This document shows, in pieces, positions 34,608-43,129 of a DNA stretch of 64,000 nucleotides. How positions within the stretch are numbered: the stretch's first letter is position 1; each line of letters opens with the position of its first letter. The position numbers and the translations under genes are program-made. This stretch comes from Pseudomonas fluorescens. GTDB lineage: Bacteria; Pseudomonadota; Gammaproteobacteria; Pseudomonadales; Pseudomonadaceae. The stretch spans positions 61,656 through 125,655 of the forward strand of contig NZ_LVEJ01000021.1 of the NCBI RefSeq assembly GCF_001648775.1, read 5' to 3'. The notes under the pieces were generated by a model that had not been told where the DNA came from, searched no databases, and worked only from the letters and a program-made list of their open reading frames with translations.

Positions 34608-35396
34608 TCAATAGGCTGGCTTTTCATAGCCCATGCGCCAACTCACGGCCCGCGTCGCAGCCAACAACCGCTGCGCCGCCGGGCCGTTTTCGTCGGCGTG
34701 GAACAGCGAAGTCGGGCCGACAATGGTCAGCACCGCAGCAACCTGGCCGACGGCGTTGAACACCGGTGCAGACAACGCGTCCACACCCGGCATCAGCAAA
34801 CCATGCACATGATGCAGACCGCGTGCGCGGATCTGTTCACACAGCGTCGTGTAAGTCTTTTCGTCCTTCAGCGGATGATCGGCTGCGGCGATTTCCTGAT
34901 CGCGCAATTCATCGGTTTCCCGATGCGGCAGATAGGCGCTGAACACCAGCCCGGTCGATGAACTGAGCAGCGGCAATACCGAACCCAATTGCGTCACCAC
35001 CGTCACCGCGCGCACCGCCGGTTCAATGTGCACCACGGTTGCGCCCTGATTGCCCCACACCGCCAAAAAGCAGGTTTCATTGAGTTCATCGCGTAACTCG
35101 GCCAACGGCAAGGCAGCGACTTTCAGCACGTCCATACTGTTGAGTGCGGCCAGGCCCACGCGCAGTGCTTCACGGCCGAGACCGTAATGGTTGGTCGCGG
35201 TGTTCTGCTCGGCGAATCCCGAGGCGATCAACGCCTGCAAATAGCGATGGACCTTGCTCGCCGGCATCTGCACATGTTCGGCCAGACGCGACAGCGAAGT
35301 GGAGGGCGACAACTCGGCCAGAGCCTTGAGGATGTCGGTGCCGACTTCGGCGGAGCGGACTTTCTGTTTGCCGTTACTGTCGCTGGTTTTTTCCAT
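34608..35396 (-). CDS. hmgR: IclR-family repressor of homogentisate catabolism
   Basis: A 262-residue IclR regulator: an N-terminal winged helix (about 15-75; TSLSRLAEHVQMPASKVHRYLQAL) and a C-terminal effector domain (about 90-255) with SSSTGLVFSAYLP. It is divergent from hmgA-fahA-maiA, as hmgR is in P. putida, where the protein represses the operon and homogentisate relieves it. The 17-bp palindrome in the intergenic region supports this assignment. Confidence 0.9.
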   Translation of the reverse strand: MEKTSDSNGKQKVRSAEVGTDILKALAELSPSTSLSRLAEHVQMPASKVHRYLQALIASGFAEQNTATNHYGLGREALRVGLAALNSMDVLKVAALPLAELRDELNETCFLAVWGNQGATVVHIEPAVRAVTVVTQLGSVLPLLSSSTGLVFSAYLPHRETDELRDQEIAAADHPLKDEKTYTTLCEQIRARGLHHVHGLLMPGVDALSAPVFNAVGQVAAVLTIVGPTSLFHADENGPAAQRLLAATRAVSWRMGYEKPAY

Positions 35397-35458
35397 GGTG
35401 CGGCCGGGATCCGAAAACGAATGGGCGTCTTTATAGCTTGACGCTGGATAGCGAGCAA

Positions 35459-35475
35459 ATTACGTTATGCGTAAT
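35459..35475. promoter_or_regulatory. Probable HmgR operator
   Basis: ATTACG-TTATG-CGTAAT, a perfect 6-5-6 palindrome of 17 bp in the hmgR-hmgA intergenic region. A further ATTACG half-site follows at 35479. The size and position fit the known HmgR site in P. putida. Confidence 0.75.
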
Positions 35476-35561
35476 CGAATTACGATAATAACAACCCCGG
35501 CGTGCCGAAACCTCTGAGCCAGAGCGATGGGCCACTGCCGACTCCCTGTTCAGGAGGCTCC

Positions 35562-36866
35562 ATGAACCTCGATTCAACCGCTCAGGCGCTGGCTTACCAG
35601 TCCGGTTTCGGCAACGAATTCAGCACTGAAGCGTTGCCCGGCGCGCTGCCCGTCGGCCAGAACTCCCCGCAAAAAGCCCCGTACGGTCTCTATACCGAAT
35701 TGTTTTCCGGCACCGCGTTCACCATGACTCGCAGTGAAGCGCGGCGCACCTGGATGTACCGGATTCAGCCATCGGCCAACCACCCGGCCTTCGTCAAACT
35801 GGATCGGCAACTGGCCGGTGGGCCGTTGGGCGAAGTGACACCCAATCGCCTGCGCTGGAATCCGCTGGATATTCCGGCCGAGCCGACCGATTTCATCGAC
35901 GGACTGGTGAGCATGGTGGCCAACTCTGGCGCCGAAAAACCGTCTGGCATCAGCATTTATAACTACGCCGCCAACCGTTCGATGGAGCGTGTGTTCTTCA
36001 ATGCCGACGGTGAACTGTTGCTGGTGCCGCAACTCGGCCGTCTGCGCATCGCCACCGAATTGGGTGTGCTGGACGTCGCGCCGCTGGAAATCGCCGTGCT
36101 GCCGCGCGGTTTGAAATTCCGCGTTGAATTGCTCGATCCGCAGGCGCGCGGTTACGTCGCCGAGAACCACGGCGCACCACTGCGCCTGCCGGATCTGGGG
36201 CCGATCGGCAGCAACGGTCTGGCCAATCCACGCGACTTCCTGACCCCGGTCGCTGCTTACGAAAACCTTCAGCAACCGACCACGCTGGTGCAGAAATTCC
36301 TCGGCCAGTTGTGGGCCTGCGAACTCAATCACTCGCCGCTGAACGTGGTCGCCTGGCACGGCAATAACGTGCCGTACAAATACGACCTGCGCCGTTTCAA
36401 CACCATTGGCACTGTCAGCTTCGATCACCCCGATCCGTCGATCTTCACCGTGCTGACCTCGCCGACCAGCGTGCACGGCCTGGCCAATCTCGACTTCGTG
36501 ATCTTCCCGCCACGCTGGATGGTGGCGGAAAACACCTTCCGGCCACCGTGGTTCCATCGCAACCTGATGAACGAATTCATGGGCCTGATCCAGGGCGAAT
36601 ACGACGCCAAGGCCGAAGGTTTTGTGCCCGGCGGCGCCTCGCTGCACAGCTGCATGAGCGCCCACGGCCCGGACGGCGAGACCTGCACCAAAGCGATCAA
36701 CGCTGAACTCAAACCAGCGAAAATCGACAACACCATGGCCTTCATGTTCGAGACCAGCCAGGTGCTGCGCCCAAGCCGCTTCGCCCTCGACTGCCCGCAA
36801 CTGCAATCCACTTACGACGCCTGCTGGGCCACGCTGCCCGCCACCTTCGACCCGACCCGGAGATAA
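35562..36866 (+). CDS. hmgA: Homogentisate 1,2-dioxygenase
   Basis: Iron enzyme that opens the homogentisate ring to maleylacetoacetate. The 434 residues include GFGNEFSTEALPGALPVGQN at the N-terminus. The C-terminal iron region has the PPWFHRNLMNEFMGLI stretch and the GGASLHSCMSAHGPD motif. AGGAGG lies upstream of ATG 35562; the longer reading frame starts in the operator region. It is the first gene of the operon, four bases before fahA. Confidence 0.96.
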   Translation: MNLDSTAQALAYQSGFGNEFSTEALPGALPVGQNSPQKAPYGLYTELFSGTAFTMTRSEARRTWMYRIQPSANHPAFVKLDRQLAGGPLGEVTPNRLRWNPLDIPAEPTDFIDGLVSMVANSGAEKPSGISIYNYAANRSMERVFFNADGELLLVPQLGRLRIATELGVLDVAPLEIAVLPRGLKFRVELLDPQARGYVAENHGAPLRLPDLGPIGSNGLANPRDFLTPVAAYENLQQPTTLVQKFLGQLWACELNHSPLNVVAWHGNNVPYKYDLRRFNTIGTVSFDHPDPSIFTVLTSPTSVHGLANLDFVIFPPRWMVAENTFRPPWFHRNLMNEFMGLIQGEYDAKAEGFVPGGASLHSCMSAHGPDGETCTKAINAELKPAKIDNTMAFMFETSQVLRPSRFALDCPQLQSTYDACWATLPATFDPTRR

Positions 36867-36869
36867 CCC

Positions 36870-38174
36870 ATGACACAGAATTCCATCACCCGCAGCTGGG
36901 TCGCTTCGGCCAACGGTCACGCTGATTTCCCGCTGCAGAATTTGCCGCTCGGAGTGTTCAGCCTTAACGGTTCGGCGCCGCGCGCAGGCGTGGCGATTGG
37001 CGAGCACATCTTCGATCTGCAAGTCGCGCTGGAGGCGGGGCTGTTTGGCGGCGTCGCGCGCAGTGCGGTCGAAGCCATGCACGGCGGCCAATTGAACGCG
37101 TTCTTCGATCTCGGTCGCGAGGCGCGTGTGGCTCTGCGTACGCGCCTGCTGGAACTGTTCAGCGAAGGCAGCACCCTGCGCGGCAACATCGAAGCCCAGG
37201 GCGCGAAACTGCTGCCTTTGGCCGCCGATTGCCAACTGCATCTGCCGGCGCGCATCAGCGATTACACCGACTTCTACGTCGGCATCGAGCACGCGCAGAA
37301 CGTCGGCAAACTGTTCCGTCCGGATAATCCGCTGCTGCCGAACTACAAGCACGTGCCGATTGGTTATCACGGTCGCGCTTCCACTGTGCGTGCCTCCGGC
37401 ACCGACGTACGTCGTCCGAAAGGCCAGACCTTGCCGGCCGGTCAGACCGAGCCGACGTTCGGCCCGTGCGCACGTCTGGATTATGAACTGGAACTGGGCA
37501 TCTGGATCGGCCAGGGCAACGAGATGGGCGATTCGATTGCCATCGGTGACGCTGCTGATCACATCGCCGGTTTCTGCCTGCTCAACGATTGGTCGGCGCG
37601 CGATATTCAGGCCTGGGAATACCAACCGCTGGGTCCGTTCCTGTCGAAGAGCTTCATCACCAGCGTGTCGCCGTGGGTCGTCACCGCCGAAGCGCTGGAG
37701 CCGTTCCGCACCGCACAACCGGCGCGTCCTGCAGGTGATCCGCAGCCGCTGCCGTACCTGTTCGACAAGCGTGATCAGGACGGTGGAGCCTTCGACATCG
37801 AACTGGAAGTGCTGTTGCTCACCGAAACCATGCGCGAGCAGAACCTGCCGGCCCATCGCCTGACCTTGAGCAACACTCGCTACATGTACTGGACCGTCGC
37901 GCAAATGGTCGCGCACCACAGCGTCAACGGCTGTCAGTTGCAGGCCGGCGATCTGTTCGGTTCGGGCACCTTGTCCGGCCCGGAAAACGGTCAGTTCGGC
38001 AGCCTGCTGGAAATCACCGAGGGCGGCAAAAAGCCGATCGAACTGGCCTCCGGCGAAGTGCGTAAATTCCTTGAGGACGGTGACGAAATCATCCTGCGCG
38101 CCCGTTGCGCCCGCGACGGTTTTGCCTCGATCGGCTTCGGCGAATGCCGCGGCAAAGTATTGCCGGCGCGCTGA
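36870..38174 (+). CDS. fahA: Fumarylacetoacetase
   Basis: Hydrolyses fumarylacetoacetate to fumarate and acetoacetate, the last step of tyrosine breakdown. The 434-residue protein has the small N-terminal domain (FSLNGSAPRAGVAIG) and the metal-binding catalytic domain. Typical motifs are DFYVGIEHAQNVGKLFRP, YHGRASTVRASGT and LNDWSARDIQAWEYQPLGPF. It lies three bases after hmgA and is certainly co-transcribed. Confidence 0.96.
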   Translation: MTQNSITRSWVASANGHADFPLQNLPLGVFSLNGSAPRAGVAIGEHIFDLQVALEAGLFGGVARSAVEAMHGGQLNAFFDLGREARVALRTRLLELFSEGSTLRGNIEAQGAKLLPLAADCQLHLPARISDYTDFYVGIEHAQNVGKLFRPDNPLLPNYKHVPIGYHGRASTVRASGTDVRRPKGQTLPAGQTEPTFGPCARLDYELELGIWIGQGNEMGDSIAIGDAADHIAGFCLLNDWSARDIQAWEYQPLGPFLSKSFITSVSPWVVTAEALEPFRTAQPARPAGDPQPLPYLFDKRDQDGGAFDIELEVLLLTETMREQNLPAHRLTLSNTRYMYWTVAQMVAHHSVNGCQLQAGDLFGSGTLSGPENGQFGSLLEITEGGKKPIELASGEVRKFLEDGDEIILRARCARDGFASIGFGECRGKVLPAR

Positions 38175-38186
38175 CAGGAGCGGCTC

Positions 38187-38822
38187 ATGGATCTCTATAC
38201 CTATTACCGTTCGACCTCTTCGTACCGGGTGCGGATCGCGTTGGCGCTCAAGGGCCTCGACTATCAGGCGTTGCCGGTCAACCTGATCGCGCCACCCGGT
38301 GGCGAGCATCGCCAGGCAGCGTATCTGGCGATCAACCCGCAGGGCCGCGTGCCGGCCTTGCGCACCGATCAGGATGAGTTGTTGATTCAGTCACCGGCGA
38401 TCATCGAGTACCTTGAAGAACGTTATCCACAGCCGCCGCTGTTGCCCGCAGATCTCGCTGCTCGCGCCCATGTGCGCGGCGTGGCGGCGGTGATCGGTTG
38501 CGATGTGCATCCATTGCACAACGTCAGCGTGCTCAACCGCCTGCGGCAGTTGGGGCATGACGAGCCGCAGGTGGTCGAGTGGATCAGCCACTGGATCGGC
38601 CAGGGGCTGGCGACGGTGGAGCAGTTGATCGGCGACAGCGGTTTCTGTTTTGGCGAGTGGCCGTGTGTGGCGGATGTTTACCTGATCCCGCAGTTGTATG
38701 CGGCTGAGCGGTTCAACGTCAGTCTGGAGGCGTATCCGAAAATCCGCCGGGTTGCGGCGCTGGCGGCTGAACATCCAGCGTTCATCAAGGCCCATCCTGC
38801 CAATCAACCAGACACCCCATAA
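38187..38822 (+). CDS. maiA: Maleylacetoacetate isomerase
   Basis: Glutathione-dependent cis-trans isomerase linking the HmgA and FahA steps, of the zeta-class GST family. The 211 residues show the YYRSTSSYRVRIAL active-site motif with its Ser pair and the IIEYLEERYPQPPLLP glutathione-binding segment. It follows fahA by 12 bases with AGGAG upstream. The enzymes needed to make homogentisate from tyrosine (hpd, tyrB) are not in this window. Confidence 0.95.
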   Translation: MDLYTYYRSTSSYRVRIALALKGLDYQALPVNLIAPPGGEHRQAAYLAINPQGRVPALRTDQDELLIQSPAIIEYLEERYPQPPLLPADLAARAHVRGVAAVIGCDVHPLHNVSVLNRLRQLGHDEPQVVEWISHWIGQGLATVEQLIGDSGFCFGEWPCVADVYLIPQLYAAERFNVSLEAYPKIRRVAALAAEHPAFIKAHPANQPDTP

Positions 38823-38828
38823 TTCCCT

Positions 38829-38918
38829 CTGTGGGAGCGAGCCTGCTCGCGAAGACTGAGTGTCAGCCACCATTCATTTAGCTGACATACCGCCTTCGCG
38901 AGCAGGCTCGCTCCCACA
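38829..38918. repeat. REP doublet after maiA
   Basis: GTGGGAGCGAGCCTGCTCGC at 38831 and its inverted copy at 38894-38917, separated by about 40 bases. Confidence 0.9.
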
Positions 38919-38972
38919 CGGTTCGGCGTTGAACCACACCAAAAATCATAAAAACAAAACAGGTACCTTGCG

Positions 38973-40343
38973 ATGCATAACCAGATTGCCAGCTTCCGCG
39001 CGGCACTCGACGCCCGTTCTGTGTCCCGCTATCAGTGGTTGCTCTTGATCCTGCTCGCCTTGCTGCTGGTCACCGACGGTTATGACGCCCAGGTGCTCGG
39101 TTACGTGGTGCCCGCGCTGGCGCAGGATTGGGGCCTGGAAAAGTCTGCGTTCGGCCCGGTGTTCAGCGCCAACCTGCTGGGCCTGACCCTCGGTTCGCTG
39201 GCGGTCACGCCATTGGCTGACCGTTTCGGTGTGCGGCGGATTCTGCTCGCGTGCGTCTTGATCTACGCCAGCCTGACGGTGTTGATGGTCTTCGCCGATT
39301 CGCTTAACACGCTGATGATCGCGCGCTTTATCTGCGGCATCGGCATGGGCGGCGCGATGCCCAGTGCCATGGCGCTGATGTCGGAATATTCGCCGCCGCG
39401 CCTGCGCACGTTGATGGTGACGCTGGCTGCGTGTGGCTTCTCGTTCGGTGGCGCGGCAGGTGGTTTTGTTGCCGCCGGATTTATTGACCAGTTTGGTTGG
39501 CAAGCGGTGTTCCTCGCCGGCGGTGTGACGCCGTTGCTGCTGTTTCCCTTCCTGTGGTGGATGTTGCCGGAATCGCTGCCGCGTCTGTTGCGCGATGCGC
39601 CGCCCTATGCGCGTCTGCGCAAAGTCACGGCGCGGATGCTGCCGGACTGGCAGCCACCCGTTGCCAGTGTCGAGCAGAATGAGCGTGAGCAGGGCAGCAA
39701 ACTGACTGTCGTCGAGTTGTTTCGCAACGGCTACGCACGGCCAACGTTGCTGCTGTGGGCAACGTTCTTCGTCAGCCTGATTCTGCTGTACTTCATGATC
39801 AGTTGGTTGCCGTCGTTGCTGCTGGAAAGTGGCTTGAAACTCAACGAGGCCAATCTGGTGACCTCGATGTTCCTGTTTGCCGGCACGTTGGGCGCGATCT
39901 GCATGGCCTGGTTCGCCGACCGCTTGAAGCGCAAAGTGCGCTTGCTGTCCGCCGTGCTGGCGGGCGCGGCACTGTGCACGATTCTGCTCGGGCTCAACCA
40001 TGACAACCCGCGCTATCTGGTGGCCTGTGTATTCGCTGCCGGGTTCTGCATCATCGGTGGGCAACTGACGCTGAATGCCTTCGCCAGTAACTTCTACCCG
40101 GCACACGTGCGCGCCACGGGCACTGGCTGGGCATTGGGCGTGGGCCGATTCGGTTCGATTCTCGGGCCGCTGTTCGGCAGTCTGCTGCTGGCGATGCACA
40201 TGCCGGTGGAGCAGATTTTCTTCTTCTGCGCGATCCCGGCAGTGATCGCTGCACTGCTGATCATCCAGGTGCGCTCACCCTCTGAAACCACACCAACCCC
40301 TGTGGGAGCGAGCCTGCTCGCGAAGAACGATAACGCGATATAA
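38973..40343 (+). CDS. MFS transporter, aromatic acid:H+ symporter type
   Basis: Inner-membrane carrier of 456 residues with twelve predicted membrane segments. The opening LLVTDGYDAQVLGYVVPAL (DGxD motif) and LADRFGVRR between helices 2 and 3 are typical of the AAHS group that imports aromatic acids. It is placed behind the homogentisate operon, so its substrate may be an aromatic acid of that route, which is inference. The last residues (PVGASLLAK and beyond) are translated from a REP element, so the C-terminus is not ancestral. Confidence 0.85.
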   Translation: MHNQIASFRAALDARSVSRYQWLLLILLALLLVTDGYDAQVLGYVVPALAQDWGLEKSAFGPVFSANLLGLTLGSLAVTPLADRFGVRRILLACVLIYASLTVLMVFADSLNTLMIARFICGIGMGGAMPSAMALMSEYSPPRLRTLMVTLAACGFSFGGAAGGFVAAGFIDQFGWQAVFLAGGVTPLLLFPFLWWMLPESLPRLLRDAPPYARLRKVTARMLPDWQPPVASVEQNEREQGSKLTVVELFRNGYARPTLLLWATFFVSLILLYFMISWLPSLLLESGLKLNEANLVTSMFLFAGTLGAICMAWFADRLKRKVRLLSAVLAGAALCTILLGLNHDNPRYLVACVFAAGFCIIGGQLTLNAFASNFYPAHVRATGTGWALGVGRFGSILGPLFGSLLLAMHMPVEQIFFFCAIPAVIAALLIIQVRSPSETTPTPVGASLLAKNDNAI

Positions 40344-40390
40344 CCGGGAGACCGAGTCGCCTGCATCGCTAGCAGGCTAGCTCCCACAGG
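40300..40390. repeat. REP doublet overlapping the MFS gene end
   Basis: The first arm (GTGGGAGCGAGCCTGCTCGC) lies inside the 3' end of the MFS coding sequence. The second arm (AGCAGGCTAGCTCCCACAG) is degenerate, with one base changed and the GCGAG end eroded. Confidence 0.85.
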
Positions 40391-40394
40391 AAAT

Positions 40395-41198
40395 TCAGTG
40401 GACCACGGAGTTGGGCGGCAGGTGGCTGAGGCGTTCCGTCAGGCGCAGGCGCTGGATCGGGTCGTCACTCAGCAACAGCGCGCGTTCCAGATCGAAGCGC
40501 TCAGCGTTCGGGCAATCCAGCCGCTGATACAGACTGGCCCGTGCCAGATAATCAGCGGCGCCGGCGTCGCCCAGTTCGAGCACGCGTTCGGCGTCGATCA
40601 GCGAGGCAATGAAGTCATCGTGCGTCAGGTACAACTGCCGCAGGTTGCGCGACAGGCGCTGCAGCATCTGCACCGGCGAGGCGGTCAACAGGTGCTCGGC
40701 GTTGAGTTTCATGTTCGGCCCGTACTGACGCTGCAACAACTCGCGACAATCATTCGGGTACAAACGTCGACCACCGCACGGATCAAGCAAGTGATCGGCG
40801 CCAGGCACGCGTAACAGGAAATGCCCGGGGAAATTGACGCCGACCAGCGGAATCTCCAGCCCGCGCGCCAGCTCCAGGGCAATCAGCGCCAGAGCCAAAG
40901 GCTGACCACGGTGGGTCTGCAACACCTTGTGCAGCAACGCAGCCTGAGGGCGAAGGGGCAGGAAGTCATCCTGGGCGAATCCCAGCTCAATCATGCGCCG
41001 CAACAACGGTTGCGCCAGTTCGCTGACCGGCAGCATTGGCAAACCGTAACTGACCCGCTGTTGCAGCTCTTTGAAGTCTTGCAGGAGCGCTGCCGGATCG
41101 ACCTCTTTTTCGTGTTCGGCGGCCATCCACAGCGCGGCTTCCAACAGCGCGGGCGGGGAACGGTGCAGACACTCGAAAAAACGTTGGCGCGGACTCAT
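40395..41198 (-). CDS. SirB1 family protein with transglutaminase-like and TPR parts
   Basis: A 267-residue cytoplasmic protein of the SirB1 group. The middle carries the transglutaminase-like core with HRGQPLALALIALELARGLEIPLVGVNFPGHFLLR, in which the usual catalytic Cys position is not conserved. The C-terminal 70 residues form a TPR-like helical repeat. The function is unknown. GGAGA lies five bases upstream of the ATG. It is divergent from the leucine-dehydrogenase-like gene. Confidence 0.85.
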   Translation of the reverse strand: MSPRQRFFECLHRSPPALLEAALWMAAEHEKEVDPAALLQDFKELQQRVSYGLPMLPVSELAQPLLRRMIELGFAQDDFLPLRPQAALLHKVLQTHRGQPLALALIALELARGLEIPLVGVNFPGHFLLRVPGADHLLDPCGGRRLYPNDCRELLQRQYGPNMKLNAEHLLTASPVQMLQRLSRNLRQLYLTHDDFIASLIDAERVLELGDAGAADYLARASLYQRLDCPNAERFDLERALLLSDDPIQRLRLTERLSHLPPNSVVH

Positions 41199-41383
41199 CG
41201 AAATCTCCGGGGAATGCCTCGTTTTAGCCCCGTCCGTGCCATTCGTCCAGTGCCTGACTGTGCGCTGCCCGGGTTATGCCACAAAGCCGCTGTCGGTACG
41301 GGCGCTTATTCCGGTGCGCTCCAGCAATTTCCGGGCGCAAGCCTATACTGGCGTTCTACAAGAAGTGATTCGGGAGCCCAACG

Positions 41384-42403
41384 ATGTTTGCTCTCATGCA
41401 AAGCACTCGCCTGGAATCGCTGCACCTTAGCGTTGACCCGGTTTCCGGGTTGAAGGCGGTCATTGCCATTCATAACAGTCGCCTGGGGCCGGCCTTGGGC
41501 GGATGTCGTTACCTTGCCTATCCCAACGACGAAACTGCGGTCGAAGACGCCATTCGCCTCGCCCAAGGCATGAGTTACAAAGCCGCGCTGGCAGGCCTGG
41601 CGCAGGGCGGCGGCGTTGCGGTGATCGTGCGTCCGGCACATGTGGAAAATCGGGGTGCGCTGTTCGAGGCCTTTGGCCGCTGCATCGATCAGCTCGATGG
41701 CCGCTACATCACTGCCATCGACAGCGGCACCTCGGTGGCGGACATGGATTGCATCGCCCAGCAGACTCAACATGTCACCAGTACCACCTCGGCCGGGGAC
41801 CCGGCGCCGCACGCGGCAATGGGCGTGTTCACCGGCATTCGCGCGACGGCCATGGCGCGGCTGGGCAGCGACAACCTCGAGGGGTTGCGCATCGCGATTC
41901 AGGGGTTGGGCAATGTCGGTTTTGCCTTGGCCGAGCAACTGCACGCGGCGGGGGCGGAGCTGTTGGTCAGCGACATCGACCACGGCAAGGTGCAACTGGC
42001 GATGGAGCAGCTCAATGCGCATCCGATTGCCAACGATGCGTTGCTCAGCACACCGTGCGACATCCTCGCGCCGTGTGGCCTCGGCGGAGTGCTCAACAGC
42101 CACACCGTCACGCAATTGCGTTGCTCGGCGGTGGCGGGTTCGGCGAACAATCAACTGACCCATCTGGACGTCGCCGATCAACTGGAACGACGCGGGATTC
42201 TGTACGCGCCGGACTATGTGATCAACGCCGGAGGCCTGATCTACGTTTCGCTGAAACATCGTGGTGAAGAATTGCCGACGATTACCGCGCATCTGTCGAA
42301 GATCAGTTCGCGGTTGACCGAAGTCTTCGCCCACGCGCAGGCAGAAAAACGCTCGCCGGCGCGGGTGGCGGATGAGTTGGCGGAGAAAGTTTTGTATCGC
42401 TGA
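41384..42403 (+). CDS. Leu/Phe/Val dehydrogenase-like protein lacking the catalytic lysine
   Basis: A 339-residue member of the GLFV amino-acid dehydrogenases. It has the N-terminal LGPALGGCR, the substrate-side QGMSYKAALAG (Lys66) and the NAD loop QGLGNVGFALAEQ. The active-site stretch, however, reads LAQGGGVAVIVRP: Val78 (GTT at 41615-41617) stands where the family has the catalytic Lys of GGGK. The rest of the fold appears intact, including DYVINAGGLIYV near the C-terminus. Oxidative deamination should be strongly impaired, so the protein may have another role or be losing function. Confidence 0.85.
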   Translation: MFALMQSTRLESLHLSVDPVSGLKAVIAIHNSRLGPALGGCRYLAYPNDETAVEDAIRLAQGMSYKAALAGLAQGGGVAVIVRPAHVENRGALFEAFGRCIDQLDGRYITAIDSGTSVADMDCIAQQTQHVTSTTSAGDPAPHAAMGVFTGIRATAMARLGSDNLEGLRIAIQGLGNVGFALAEQLHAAGAELLVSDIDHGKVQLAMEQLNAHPIANDALLSTPCDILAPCGLGGVLNSHTVTQLRCSAVAGSANNQLTHLDVADQLERRGILYAPDYVINAGGLIYVSLKHRGEELPTITAHLSKISSRLTEVFAHAQAEKRSPARVADELAEKVLYR

Positions 42404-42421
42404 GTTTCACCGGCATGAAAA

Positions 42422-42449
42422 AGGCCCTGAGCCATTCGACTCAGGGCCT
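42422..42449. terminator. Bidirectional terminator between the dehydrogenase-like gene and yebG
   Basis: AGGCCCTGAG / CTCAGGGCCT, a 10-bp perfect stem with an 8-base loop. The minus strand continues with five T, so it best terminates yebG. Confidence 0.88.
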
Positions 42450-42467
42450 ATTCAATTCGGGCATCGC

Positions 42468-42803
42468 TTACTTTGCAGCTTTCGCCGCTTTGACCGGCTT
42501 CACCGGGGCTTCAGCAGATTCTGCCACTTCAGCTTTTTCGAGCGGTTCAGCGGGAGCGTTGATCAGTTCGGACAGTGCATCCGGCTGGCTCTTGAACGCC
42601 CGGGCGAATACATCGCGATTCTTCGCCATGTAAATCCCGGCTTCTTCGACTTGCTGTTCAGTCAGGGACGGAACGGCTTTTTGCAGCACATCGGCCAGAT
42701 ATTCGGCCAGTTCGAGCATTTTGTCATGACGGTCAGCTTCGGCTTTATCCATGAACAAGCGCTCCAGATCTCGGCTGCTGCGGTATACCACTTCGACGGC
42801 CAT
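42468..42803 (-). CDS. yebG: YebG family SOS-response protein
   Basis: A 111-residue cytoplasmic protein. The start MAVEVVYRSSRD and the KAEADRHDKMLELAEYLADVL helix match YebG, a small LexA-regulated protein of E. coli whose biochemical role is poorly known. The C-terminal 30 residues are rich in Ala, Lys, Glu and Pro and look disordered. A 16-bp LexA box lies 44 bases upstream of the start, which strongly supports SOS control. Confidence 0.9.
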   Translation of the reverse strand: MAVEVVYRSSRDLERLFMDKAEADRHDKMLELAEYLADVLQKAVPSLTEQQVEEAGIYMAKNRDVFARAFKSQPDALSELINAPAEPLEKAEVAESAEAPVKPVKAAKAAK

Positions 42804-42846
42804 TCACCACCTCACATGCCTTCACGTTAAGTTGTCTTGACGACTA

Positions 42847-42862
42847 CTGTATCCATATACAG
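42847..42862. promoter_or_regulatory. LexA box of yebG
   Basis: CTGTATCCATATACAG, with perfect CTGT and ACAG ends and an AT-rich centre in the 16-bp LexA spacing. Confidence 0.92.
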
Positions 42863-42952
42863 CGAAAAGGATAAGCGAATCCCTGCGCCATGGGTAGTGG
42901 CTTTTCAATGTAGACCGGATTTGGGGTTTGTCAGGGAGACCGTGTCGCTGCA

Positions 42953-42976
42953 TTCGCGAGCAGGCTCGCTCCCACA
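42953..42976. repeat. Single REP arm
   Basis: TTCGCGAGCAGGCTCGCTCCCACA by position, without an inverted partner nearby. Confidence 0.85.
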
Positions 42977-43129
42977 AAAGCACAGTGGTGCGACCAAACG
43001 CCACGGGGCGGGTTTGGCGGCGGCTCGCCATGATGGCGTGGCCTCTTTTCTGCATGACAACCGTTACGTGCAGAAAACCGTCACGTCCAACACGCATCAT
43101 CCGCTCGAATCGGGCTAAGGAACATCATC

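Larger units (their letters stand above)
42804..43129. promoter_or_regulatory. yebG-psiE divergent intergenic region
   Basis: 326 bases with no supported gene. It holds the LexA box, one single REP arm (42953-42976) and, before psiE, a direct repeat AACCGTTACGT (43059) / AACCGTCACGT (43076) spaced 17 bases apart. Two short ORFs here on opposite strands are read through the REP arm and are not credible. Confidence 0.6.

Noticed and set aside
35574..38309. A 911-codon open frame on the minus strand
   Set aside because: It lies antisense to hmgA and fahA, whose products are certain. High-GC third positions keep the opposite frame open, and the translation has no recognisable domain.
42822..43118. 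Overlapping short frames on both strands between yebG and psiE
   Set aside because: Both read through the REP arm, and one covers the LexA box; neither has a start signal.
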